Positions 1 through 6,393 of a stretch of DNA of 28,224 bases are shown here, in pieces (within the stretch, counting starts at the first letter, position 1; each line of letters opens with the position of its first letter). The position numbers and the translations under genes are program-made. The notes below the pieces were generated by a model. The model worked only from the letters and a program-made list of their open reading frames with translations, ran no database searches and had not been told where the DNA came from. The stretch covers positions 1 through 28,224 of the IMG/VR virus record IMGVR_UViG_3300044646_001083. One strand, 5' to 3'. Origin of the DNA: a virus.

Positions 1-145
1 GTATTGGATCTCCGATGGGCGGAGCCTGTGTGATAATGGTCTTCAAATGAGGATTGGCAACGAGGTACTCTTCTCGTGCGGAGATTGACATGAACTCCTC
101 ATGGACCTCACCCGTAAGGGTGTTTTCAAATGTGTATGTAGGCAT
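1..145 (-). CDS. Small conserved phage protein (partial, N-terminus only)
   Basis: The reverse strand reads an open frame starting MPTYTFENTLTGEVHEEFMS and running off the window edge after about 48 residues, so the C-terminus is missing. The opening (PTYxFxNxxTGE, then an acidic FMS segment) resembles small proteins that recur in marine T4-like phages; their function is unknown to me. No Shine-Dalgarno sequence is visible. A late-type promoter octamer lies so close (151-158) that the predicted transcript would begin at or next to the ATG, suggesting a leaderless message. The start is chosen because the reading frame begins immediately after the upstream gene's stop. Function unassigned. Confidence 0.6.
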   Translation of the reverse strand, partial: MPTYTFENTLTGEVHEEFMSISAREEYLVANPHLKTIITQAPPIGDPI

Positions 146-149
146 ATGT

Positions 150-362
150 TTATTTATCTATCTTGAAATCTTTGCCTGTAAGATTATTGACAAATTCAAT
201 AAATTTTTCTGCTTCCTTTTTTTTACCATTCACTGTCATAAAAATTACGGCTGCACTGACCCCGGCGAGTGTGCCCTTGGTTGCACCTTGGAAATACATC
301 CAGGTACCAAATACACAACTCATAAAAAACCAGAGAATGTGGATTGCATATTGTTCTATCAT
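150..362 (-). CDS. Small membrane protein, unknown function
   Basis: A 70-residue protein with a hydrophobic N-terminal half: one segment at about residues 6-25 and a second at about 28-44, followed by a charged, Lys-rich tail. This suggests one or two inner-membrane segments with a cytoplasmic C-terminus. It sits 2 nt after the stop of the preceding gene and its own stop overlaps the GATAAATA late box. I do not recognise a family. It could be a minor membrane or holin-like factor, but nothing specific supports that. Confidence 0.6.
   Translation of the reverse strand: MIEQYAIHILWFFMSCVFGTWMYFQGATKGTLAGVSAAVIFMTVNGKKKEAEKFIEFVNNLTGKDFKIDK
151..158 (-). promoter_or_regulatory. T4-type late promoter octamer (GATAAATA)
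   Basis: The minus strand reads GATAAATA, one change from the canonical T4 late -10 box TATAAATA. In T4 this box spans about -13 to -6, placing +1 near position 145, the A of the downstream ATG. It overlaps the stop codon of the upstream gene. The match is by sequence only. Confidence 0.5.
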
Positions 363-364
363 TA

Positions 365-565
365 TTAGCGCCTATAGTCTAAGTCGTAATCATCAAACAA
401 GTCTTCTTCCATGTCTTCACTTGAAAGTCTCTTTAGCGTGTCAAGATCGTGGCCTCTTAAAGCATTACGAATATGCTTCTCACTACGGTCCTTCTGCTTT
501 GGTTTAGATGGGCGGTCCTCATAATCCTCAAAGCGCTGGTTACGAGAATACTTCTTGATCGTCAT
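365..565 (-). CDS. Small charged protein, unknown function
   Basis: A 66-residue, highly hydrophilic protein. The N-terminal half is basic (many Lys/Arg) and the C-terminal third is strongly acidic (Glu/Asp runs with DDYD). No membrane segment or catalytic motif is visible. The start has a good Shine-Dalgarno (AGAGGT) about 9 nt upstream. It lies between a small membrane protein and a conserved phage gene in the same polycistron. The charge pattern would suit a nucleic-acid or protein-binding accessory factor, which is inference only. Confidence 0.55.
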   Translation of the reverse strand: MTIKKYSRNQRFEDYEDRPSKPKQKDRSEKHIRNALRGHDLDTLKRLSSEDMEEDLFDDYDLDYRR

Positions 566-580
566 GGAACTATAAACCTC

Positions 581-1021
581 TTACTTAACATCATCCGGTA
601 GGATATCAGGGAATGCTAACTTAGCAACATCAGCTGTGATTCCCTTATACAGCTTATGTAGTTTCTTGTCCTTGGCAGCAATCAACATTAATGCTTCAGG
701 ACCAGGAAGGGATTCTAGAATAGTAATGAATATATTCTCACGCTTAATCTTGTTGAGGTTCTGACCTGGCTGGTCAACTAGGTAACCCATCTTACGTGAT
801 TCAGCATGGAGGTAACCACGATGGTAATCGTACTGGTTCTCAGGCACTGGCTTATAAGGAGGTGCTCCTTCTGGCAAAGCTGCTGCTACATTAGGATGAA
901 AGGCTAGCTGAAGAACACTCTTCATAGCAAACGAATCATTTGCCTTTAGGACATCAGCTCTTTCCTGCTTCGTCTTATAGCGGCAGGCAACTTCAAACAC
1001 ATCACATACGTTACTGTTCAT
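581..1021 (-). CDS. Conserved T4-like phage protein (DUF6433-like)
   Basis: A 146-residue soluble protein. The pattern 'lead helix, then FHPNVAAALPEGAPPYKP, then ...RRENIFI.LLESL, and KGIT...AFPDILP' matches what I recall of the DUF6433 family, common in marine T4-like phages. That assignment is from memory. No catalytic motif is evident. The ATG overlaps the RNase H stop by one base (TAATG), with GGAG about 7 nt upstream, so it is probably translationally coupled to RNase H. Its conserved place next to rnh hints at a replication-linked role, but its function is unknown. Confidence 0.6.
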   Translation of the reverse strand: MNSNVCDVFEVACRYKTKQERADVLKANDSFAMKSVLQLAFHPNVAAALPEGAPPYKPVPENQYDYHRGYLHAESRKMGYLVDQPGQNLNKIKRENIFITILESLPGPEALMLIAAKDKKLHKLYKGITADVAKLAFPDILPDDVK

Positions 1022-1890
1022 TAGAATTCTCCAATATGTTCCATTAAGTTTTTTAACTTGAATTTGATAAAGTAATTAAGTAGGTCTGCTTTCTTCTTAC
1101 CTTCTTGCTCATTATATTGAGCAAGAATATTCTTATAGACCTCACCTGGAATCTTCGATAGGTCTACTAGTGCCTCGTTTCTCTTATAGCCACGGAGCAT
1201 GTTTTGGTCACAAAAGTCTTCTGGATTAGAATGCTTGACCCACTGGTCAAGACTCTTCTGGCGAACTGGCTTCTGTCTAGTACCAGAGATGAAACAATCA
1301 TCACCTGATAGGAAGTTAGGAATACCATCACCAGAGTCACCCCTCATAATATGTTCCTTGAGATATAACTCAGGATTCTTATGAGAGATAAACTTCTTAC
1401 GGACCGGATCGTACTGAGTGACGTTGACAAACTTCTGAAGCTGGATGAAGTCCTTATCCCCAGAGAGGATAAGAATCTTTTCTGCACTGCCTGTCATTAG
1501 CAATGAACCATTGTGGTGAACAAGGGCTGAGATAATATCATCTGCTTCTGCCGTCTCGATCTTTAGGACTCGATATGGAAAGTACTCCTTCAGCTCTTCC
1601 CGAATCTTATTGAAGCACTCGAAGATCGAGGTCCAATCAATATCAGATTCCTCTCTAGCCTTCTTTCGGTTGGCTTTGTAGTATGGGTAGATCTTTCTAC
1701 GCCAATAGTTCTTATCGTCACATGCAATAACAATCTCGCCATACTCCTCACCAAACTTTTGTTTGTATGATCGGATGGCGTTCAAGACCATGTGACGGAC
1801 AAGAGCCTCTTCAATCTTGGCATCCGTATGGTTACCAAGCTGCATCATCAGGTTAGAAATCATAACCTGGTTTAGGTCAACAATAATCAT
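1021..1890 (-). CDS. rnh: RNase H / 5'-3' exonuclease (T4 Rnh-like)
   Basis: A 289-residue FEN/5'-nuclease family protein that in T4 removes RNA primers from Okazaki fragments. Visible motifs are the N-terminal IVDLN (residues 3-7), ACDD plus the basic YWRRKIYPYYKANRKK arch region (56-77), the acidic ETAEADDIISA site (112-122), LSGDKDFIQL (142-151) and RGDSGDGIPN (183-192), the helix-hairpin-helix metal site. Together these supply the expected Asp/Glu ligands. Length is close to T4 RNase H (about 305). The start overlaps the upstream stop as ATGA. The C-terminus is Lys-rich and ends in a short hydrophobic tail, which could be a partner-docking peptide. Confidence 0.9.
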   Translation of the reverse strand: MIIVDLNQVMISNLMMQLGNHTDAKIEEALVRHMVLNAIRSYKQKFGEEYGEIVIACDDKNYWRRKIYPYYKANRKKAREESDIDWTSIFECFNKIREELKEYFPYRVLKIETAEADDIISALVHHNGSLLMTGSAEKILILSGDKDFIQLQKFVNVTQYDPVRKKFISHKNPELYLKEHIMRGDSGDGIPNFLSGDDCFISGTRQKPVRQKSLDQWVKHSNPEDFCDQNMLRGYKRNEALVDLSKIPGEVYKNILAQYNEQEGKKKADLLNYFIKFKLKNLMEHIGEF

Positions 1891-2285
1891 GTTTGGTTTG
1901 GTCCTTCATCATCTGGATCATCATAGTCATCTTCGTCAGCGTTATGCCACTCAGAATCCAGAAAAAATTCAAGTCTGTTAAAGTATTTATCAAATTCATC
2001 TACAAACGAATGTAGAGGATGATGTTCTTCCCTATACCGTAGTATAATGGAAAAGATGGCTTCCCTCAACAGCAAGACATCCTTTCTGTCAAAGTCTTCT
2101 GTCTCAAAACCATATGCTCTGAGCAACATCATTGTCTTATTGAACACATCAGTTGCTTCTGGACCAGCCTCATGGTAAGCCTCAACAAAGCTTTCGAGAT
2201 GCCTTGTCCTTTTCATCTTTGGTTCCATCTTCTTCTGACGGAACTCAGCTAGGCTAACGACATTGTCGTTATTCGAGGATTCCAT
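1887..2285 (-). CDS. Conserved hypothetical protein with acidic tail
   Basis: A 132-residue protein beginning with VVSLAEFRQKK, a short motif seen at the N-termini of many small phage proteins, followed by a predicted all-helical body and an Asp/Glu-rich C-terminal tail. No enzyme motif is seen. Its stop overlaps the RNase H start (ATGA), suggesting coupled translation. The ATG is preceded by GAGG at only about 3 nt, so initiation may depend on the preceding gene, which it overlaps by 17 nt. Function unknown. Confidence 0.6.
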   Translation of the reverse strand: MESSNNDNVVSLAEFRQKKMEPKMKRTRHLESFVEAYHEAGPEATDVFNKTMMLLRAYGFETEDFDRKDVLLLREAIFSIILRYREEHHPLHSFVDEFDKYFNRLEFFLDSEWHNADEDDYDDPDDEGPNQT

Positions 2286-2478
2286 CTTCCTCTTCCTTTG
2301 CTAAGACATTGTCTGTAAAGTAAGGAGTGTTGAATGTTGGAACCATATCAAGCTCCGTAAACCCATCATCCTTCATCTCCTTGACCAGCTTTAGGGCATC
2401 TGTCTTATTGAGGTCAAAGAACTCAATGATACCACCATCAGCGTTCCGAACAAATACAGAAAAGGTATTAGAAGCCAT
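2269..2478 (-). CDS. Small conserved phage protein
   Basis: A 69-residue acidic protein starting MASNTFSVFVRNADGG, predicted to be a small alpha/beta fold (strand, turn, helix ALKLVKEMKDDG, strand). I chose the internal ATG because the longer frame begins at a TTG and the ATG has AGGA at 7 nt. It overlaps the end of the tiny membrane ORF upstream and the start of the next gene. No catalytic motif. Function unknown. Confidence 0.6.
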   Translation of the reverse strand: MASNTFSVFVRNADGGIIEFFDLNKTDALKLVKEMKDDGFTELDMVPTFNTPYFTDNVLAKEEEDGILE

Positions 2479-2554
2479 GTGCAAATCCTATAAAGAAACC
2501 AATAAACCAAGGAGCGAGAGCAATGATGATAAGAGCAATTAGGAAGCGCTTCAT
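2468..2554 (-). CDS. 28-residue hydrophobic mini-protein
   Basis: A short frame starting MKRFLIALIIIALAPWFIGF, almost entirely one membrane helix with a positively charged start. Its ATG overlaps the upstream stop as TAATGA and its stop lies inside the next gene, so it fits the coupled chain of this operon exactly. Such single-helix phage peptides are often overlooked. The coupling and the coherent hydrophobic sequence argue it is real. Role unknown. Confidence 0.5.
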   Translation of the reverse strand: MKRFLIALIIIALAPWFIGFFIGFAHGF

Positions 2555-3612
2555 TACCAAACCCTCAAGAGGACAGTGAACTCATTCAGTCGGCCATTCA
2601 TCGGCTTGGCAACAGCCTTGATAGCATCGAACTGTTTGTTGAGTTGAGACTTAGAGGCATTCATTACAACCTTGAGGAACTCCTCAGGCTTTCGAAGCTT
2701 CTTGGATACGCTTTGCTCAAGCTCAATGTTAAGAAGGCTCGAACGCTTAAACTGGATGTTGCTACCAACATAGCGGCCAAGCTGACGAGTCTTAGTGTTG
2801 AAGATCCAAAGTTGCTCAGAGCCAAGAACCTTCTGGGGGTGGATTGAACCAACCTTAAACTCGGTAGACTCCTTCAGGTACTTGACCTTCGACAACATCT
2901 TCTCGACGTTTGGCTTACGGACCTTACGGACACGAGCAGCCTTCTTAGTCTGCTCAAGCTGAGCAAGATCAGATTCCAACTTCTCGTAGAATGCAACAAG
3001 GACCTTGATAGCCTTCTTGCCATAGGCCTCATAACATTCGACAACAGCAGGGTCACCATCCTTGAGGAGAGCCATCTCGTTAAAGTTGAACTCAAACGCT
3101 TCTCGAATCATGCGAGCATGGCCAGCCTTACAGCCTTGACCATTCAAATAGTCATATATGTTATCATCGTATGACTTGCCAGCAATGAAGTTATCAATCT
3201 GCTGGTCAATCCAAGCGACATACGGAGTACAAGACTCCTTCAGACGGTCGCGAATTGAAATGACATTAGTCGGTACAACATCTTCCTCTTCCACATAGGT
3301 AGAGGATTCAATTGCCTTCATTGCGAACGCAATAACACGAGCCTGCTCACCAGTTGCCACACCACGAGATTCCATTCGGGCAAGCGCGGCAATGGCACGA
3401 GGAACATCACCACTCGTAGCCTTGGCAATGTCGCTCTTAGAGAATGACTTCTGCTGGGCGAGGAACTGCCGCAACCAAATCTTATAGTTGCCATCATCGC
3501 TGTTGTAGTTGTACCAGTTAAGAGCCTCAATGAGGTTCAACTTGGTAGGTTCAGTAAACGTCGGTTCTTGGCCGAGTGCTCGAGCAAGAGAATCGTTACG
3601 CTGCTTTGCCAT
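2554..3612 (-). CDS. Conserved hypothetical protein, basic C-terminal half
   Basis: A 352-residue soluble protein and one of the larger genes here. The N-terminal region has LNLIEALNWYNYNSDD, a motif I associate with a conserved marine T4-like phage protein. The middle is helical and acidic. Around residues 225-245 is a Lys/Arg-rich patch, followed by a beta-rich segment (LWIFNTKTRQLGRYVG), which could contact nucleic acid. There is no zinc cluster or OB signature like that of T4 gp32, so I do not call it the single-stranded DNA binding protein. Function unknown; abundant structural or DNA-binding roles are both possible. Confidence 0.6.
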   Translation of the reverse strand: MAKQRNDSLARALGQEPTFTEPTKLNLIEALNWYNYNSDDGNYKIWLRQFLAQQKSFSKSDIAKATSGDVPRAIAALARMESRGVATGEQARVIAFAMKAIESSTYVEEEDVVPTNVISIRDRLKESCTPYVAWIDQQIDNFIAGKSYDDNIYDYLNGQGCKAGHARMIREAFEFNFNEMALLKDGDPAVVECYEAYGKKAIKVLVAFYEKLESDLAQLEQTKKAARVRKVRKPNVEKMLSKVKYLKESTEFKVGSIHPQKVLGSEQLWIFNTKTRQLGRYVGSNIQFKRSSLLNIELEQSVSKKLRKPEEFLKVVMNASKSQLNKQFDAIKAVAKPMNGRLNEFTVLLRVW

Positions 3613-4015
3613 AAATCTTACTTTTTACCTGTGCTATGTGCTTACATTGATTACGGAATTCGAAACCTGTACAAGTGCAGGACCACTTCCCACCCTTGGA
3701 CATGACATTATACACGTTACCCTTACTGCCGGCAACAGTGCATTCAATAGTTAGTAATTTGCTAAACTCAGTCTTGTTCAGAGCCTGCCCTTCTAGAATC
3801 TGAAGGTCAATGACCCTCTGAGTATAGATAAGGGAGATGGGATGATAGGAGCGGCCAGTTTCTACAGCGAAGGTATTACCGACCTCATCCTTCCAATATA
3901 ACGGAATTGGTACGACTCTGCCAGTATGAGTCCTGTCATCCCATTCTCGACCGGCAACATTACTCGGATACCGAGTAGTAACCTTAACGAGAGAACCTAT
4001 AGACGGAATCTGCAT
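3596..4015 (-). CDS. SWIM-type zinc-finger protein
   Basis: A 139-residue protein starting MQIPSIGSLVKVTTRYPSN. The first two thirds look beta-rich (a small barrel-like region). The end carries CTC-(8 residues)-CKH, i.e. CxCxnCxH, the SWIM zinc-finger signature that binds DNA or protein. The start is 1 nt after the upstream stop (TAACATG); a longer in-frame extension would run through the preceding gene and is rejected. SWIM domains occur in helicases, transposases and recombination factors; a stand-alone phage version suggests a DNA-associated accessory protein (inference). Confidence 0.65.
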   Translation of the reverse strand: MQIPSIGSLVKVTTRYPSNVAGREWDDRTHTGRVVPIPLYWKDEVGNTFAVETGRSYHPISLIYTQRVIDLQILEGQALNKTEFSKLLTIECTVAGSKGNVYNVMSKGGKWSCTCTGFEFRNQCKHIAQVKSKIYGKAA

Positions 4016-4016
4016 G

Positions 4017-4196
4017 TTAGATAGGATGACGCTTGTCAAACGTCGCCATCCACTCATTGAGCAGCTCTCGAGCTGCCTTACGGTCAACTCCAAAGAACTC
4101 TTGGATGTAGGGGGCAGCACCAAACATGTTGGTGATACCAGTGCTTCGAAGTTCATCCAAGAACATGAAGACTTCTTGTTTGTCAGAATTAGACAT
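4017..4196 (-). CDS. Small conserved phage protein (59 aa)
   Basis: A 59-residue frame containing FLDELRSTGITNMFGAAPYI and ending in a helix ending MATFDKRHPI. This pattern (a loop 'TNMFGAAPYI' then 'FGVDRKAARELLNEWM') recurs in marine T4-like phages. It looks like a small helix-turn-helix fold, so a DNA-binding or adaptor role is possible. Its ATG overlaps the upstream stop as TAATG and it ends one base before the SWIM-protein start. It was found by translating the gap between neighbouring genes. Confidence 0.65.
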   Translation of the reverse strand: MSNSDKQEVFMFLDELRSTGITNMFGAAPYIQEFFGVDRKAARELLNEWMATFDKRHPI

Positions 4197-4402
4197 TACG
4201 CTTCCACCTTTGCAAACATCTGACGGGCGCTATTCATAAAAACATAGTAGGCCGACCGAAACTCAGGATCCAGATCCAGACAATACAATTCCGTATAATC
4301 ACGTATACCGTAATGGTCAATGGTCTGAAGAAGTTCAAGGATACCAGTCCCTTCCAACTTGGCCTGGCGATCAAGAATCACACATGCTTGACTGACATCC
4401 AT
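4196..4402 (-). CDS. Small conserved hypothetical protein
   Basis: A 68-residue soluble protein starting MDVSQACVILDRQ, mostly helical with an acidic centre (YCLDLDPEFRSAY). I chose this ATG because it overlaps the upstream stop as TAATG; the longer in-frame version would extend into the preceding gene. Its own stop overlaps the next start the same way. I recognise no family. It sits in a run of tiny coupled genes typical of the early accessory regions of T4-like phages. Confidence 0.6.
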   Translation of the reverse strand: MDVSQACVILDRQAKLEGTGILELLQTIDHYGIRDYTELYCLDLDPEFRSAYYVFMNSARQMFAKVEA

Positions 4403-4668
4403 TAGGCAAGCACCTGGATGCGAGGAGCAGCATCCTTCCATTCAGCCATGTCGTCGAAGAAATCGTGGCCAGGAAGCGGAGCGAAGAACTCGTCAGCAAG
4501 AGGACGCTTATCAGCCTCGCCCTTCCACACACGCTTGATTGCCTTAGCCTTGAACCGACCGTCACTTAGAATGTCGGTCACGAGACCAATGTAGAAGCAG
4601 TCGTTAATACCAACGAAGTCAAGGCTCTTGACGACGTCACCAATTCGTACTTGTTGTTTGCTTTCCAT
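4402..4668 (-). CDS. Small conserved phage protein behind a leaderless-type promoter
   Basis: An 88-residue protein beginning MESKQQVRIGDVVKSLDFVG. The first half looks like a small beta barrel (RIGDVVKSLDF, FYIGLVTDIL, RFKAKAIKRVW), the kind of fold seen in RNA- or DNA-binding barrels. An ATG three codons upstream overlaps the -10 TATAAT of the promoter and so cannot be on its transcript. The chosen ATG lies 7 nt after the hexamer, predicting a leaderless or 1-nt leader mRNA. Function unknown. Confidence 0.6.
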   Translation of the reverse strand: MESKQQVRIGDVVKSLDFVGINDCFYIGLVTDILSDGRFKAKAIKRVWKGEADKRPLADEFFAPLPGHDFFDDMAEWKDAAPRIQVLA

Positions 4669-4675
4669 GCCGTCC

Positions 4676-4703
4676 ATTATACACGGTTGGTCAATAGATG
4701 CAA
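4676..4703 (-). promoter_or_regulatory. Putative sigma70-like early promoter
   Basis: Minus strand TATAAT at 4681-4676, with a weak -35 candidate TTGCAT at 4703-4698 (16-nt spacer). A TTGACC sits closer, at 4694-4689, but too near for a standard -35. The -10 is followed by GGACGGC and then ATG. The same arrangement (CTATTGACCAA..TATARTGGACRGYATG) is found near 16600, which supports a shared promoter design. Confidence 0.5.
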
Positions 4704-4714
4704 CAGGGAGTGCT

Positions 4715-4798
4715 CCTTTAGAATCAAGGAGTTACACGTGTTTTAAAAATCCCTGTAGAATCAGTAAGTTACAAGTCCTTAAGAATCAAGGGGTTACA
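4715..4798 (-). repeat. Array of three 22-nt imperfect direct repeats with hairpin cores
   Basis: On the plus strand three related 22-mers lie at 4715-4736, 4752-4773 and 4777-4798, with the shape CCTTnnGAATCAAGGnGTTACA; the last two are in a 25-nt tandem (spacer AGT). On the transcribed strand each forms a small hairpin (CCTT-GATTCTT-AAGG type; CTCCTT/AAGGAG in the outer copy). A short T run follows the middle copy. The array lies at the end of the glycan operon and the last copy encodes the C-terminus of the methyltransferase. Role unknown: weak terminators, RNA processing or recombination sites are candidates. Confidence 0.7.
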
Positions 4799-5461
4799 AG
4801 TCCATAGGGAAACTGGCATGGAATCCACGACTTCTAGACCGGGTGTAAAGCATGGAACATTATAATCCATAACATGGTGGAATGCTTCATGCTTGATTTC
4901 ATATGGTGGATTCTGACGACCTGACTGAGCAAGGATGACGGTTGAGGTCTGACCTAGGTCGGCTAGGTAGTTTAAGAGGTCGTCACTCGTCTGCTGGCCA
5001 TAGATAAGATCGGATGCAAAGACAACAGACTGCTCCGCAATCTTAGCTTTGAACAAATCTTTAATGTATGCTGTTACAATTTCATTATTACGATTACTAT
5101 TAACAGCAATAGTAAAATCACTATACACACAACAATCTATACCAATTGAAATCTTGGCTCCTGCTCTCTTAGCAGCAATGGCGCCAGTACCCTGACCTGT
5201 TCCAATATCGTAGACAACCTTATCCTTAACAATACTTGGATTGTCGAGAATCCATCTACCAAGGGCAACACCACATTCCCAAAGGTAGGGCCATTGCCAT
5301 GAGTGATGTGCATCCTGGAGCTGTTTCTTAACGCCATCGTCCTTTTGTTTGAGGCAAAAGAATTCTAGCTCTGGAAGAAGTGGATGCTTCCTCCAAGCAA
5401 AGTTATCTAGTAGGTCTTCAACGTTTGGTGTTATAGAAGAGAATTTAGCAGGAATGTCCAT
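4769..5461 (-). CDS. SAM-dependent methyltransferase (METTL20/PrmA-like)
   Basis: A 230-residue class I methyltransferase. Motif I is VVYDIGTGQGTG (residues 82-93), the acidic strand end is around IGIDCC (107-111), and DLIYG (151-155) fits the motif IV position. The stretch PYLWECGVALGRWILDNP (58-75) resembles the METTL20/nicotinamide-N-methyltransferase-like group, which methylates protein lysines or small molecules. The substrate cannot be told from sequence. It overlaps the GT4 gene by 31 nt and is the last gene of the glycan operon. Its last residues (NPLILKDL) are encoded within the repeat array, so the C-terminus may have been replaced by the repeat. Confidence 0.75.
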   Translation of the reverse strand: MDIPAKFSSITPNVEDLLDNFAWRKHPLLPELEFFCLKQKDDGVKKQLQDAHHSWQWPYLWECGVALGRWILDNPSIVKDKVVYDIGTGQGTGAIAAKRAGAKISIGIDCCVYSDFTIAVNSNRNNEIVTAYIKDLFKAKIAEQSVVFASDLIYGQQTSDDLLNYLADLGQTSTVILAQSGRQNPPYEIKHEAFHHVMDYNVPCFTPGLEVVDSMPVSLWTCNPLILKDL

Positions 5462-6393
5462 TCATCTTTCCTCAAGTTCCAATCATAATTTCTATCAAAG
5501 TATTCTTTCTGGGCCTTTAGATAGTTGTCAACAGAATTCTTCTTAACTACATCAATTGCATGATATAAGATTTTAAAGAACATATTAGCATGGCTATTAA
5601 CATCTTCCGTATAGTTATACATTAAGGCGTAATTAGCACAGGTCTCAGGCAATGCAGCAAGAGAAGATGTTACAGTTAAGCATTGAGCAGACATCGCCTC
5701 TAGAGCACATAGGCAGCTTGTCTCTTGCCAAATAGATGGGTAGGCAAAGATATGGGCTTTACCAATAGCCGTTCTGAGTTCATCCTGGGTGACAGAACCG
5801 TGATAGGTCATGCTTGGATGTTCCTGAATCTCTTTAAAGAGCTCCTGATATGGAGCATCTCTTTCAGCCCAACCATATAGCTTAAAGCTCGAGAATACGT
5901 CTAGATGAATATCAGGATGATACTTCAGCATCTCTTTAAACACTGGTACTAGAATCTCTAGGCCGCGGTGAGGTGTTGGGTGGTAGATTAGTCTAATCTT
6001 ATTGTGTCTGATATCAGATTCATCTAGAGGCGACTTATCAATCATATCCATTGGAATAGGGTTGATTGCATTCTTGATTACTACACCTTCTGAGTATGGT
6101 ACACCAAGGACAGTGTTGTACATTTGCTGCTGCCAATGAGACACAAAAACAATCTTTTTAAATTGCTTTCTATACTCTGGATCTTTTAGCTTGGCTGATT
6201 CAGGGTCCCAAGGTAGATCATGCAACCAAAGGATTGGAATCTTATCTGGATTGATTTCCCTAACTCTAGAAGGAATAATTTGAAACTTACTTAGTAGTTC
6301 CTTATCAACATACTGCTCAAGCCCTTCAGCCATAAGCTCTGTACCACCTTTAGAATTCTTATTTGTTTCATTTCTTTCAATCACTAGTTTCAT
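5431..6393 (-). CDS. GT4-family glycosyltransferase
   Basis: A 320-residue GT-B fold glycosyltransferase, short for the family (usually 350-400) with a reduced N-terminal domain. Visible features are the N-terminal GGTE loop (16-19), VSHW (84-87), the TPHRGLEIL donor-domain motif (140-148) and the nucleotide-sugar binding motif YPSIWQETSCLCALEAM (218-234), with the Glu pair of retaining GT4 enzymes. Donor and acceptor are unknown. It overlaps both neighbours in a five-gene block with a GT29-like, a GT8-like and two methyltransferases, suggesting assembly of a modified glycan on a phage or host target. Confidence 0.8.
   Translation of the reverse strand: MKLVIERNETNKNSKGGTELMAEGLEQYVDKELLSKFQIIPSRVREINPDKIPILWLHDLPWDPESAKLKDPEYRKQFKKIVFVSHWQQQMYNTVLGVPYSEGVVIKNAINPIPMDMIDKSPLDESDIRHNKIRLIYHPTPHRGLEILVPVFKEMLKYHPDIHLDVFSSFKLYGWAERDAPYQELFKEIQEHPSMTYHGSVTQDELRTAIGKAHIFAYPSIWQETSCLCALEAMSAQCLTVTSSLAALPETCANYALMYNYTEDVNSHANMFFKILYHAIDVVKKNSVDNYLKAQKEYFDRNYDWNLRKDEWTFLLNSLL

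Noticed and set aside
2554-3612. T4 gp32 single-stranded DNA binding protein
   Set aside because: No Cys/His zinc cluster or OB-type pattern is visible; left as hypothetical.
4715-4798. CRISPR-like array
   Set aside because: Only three imperfect copies, irregular spacing and no spacers or cas genes.
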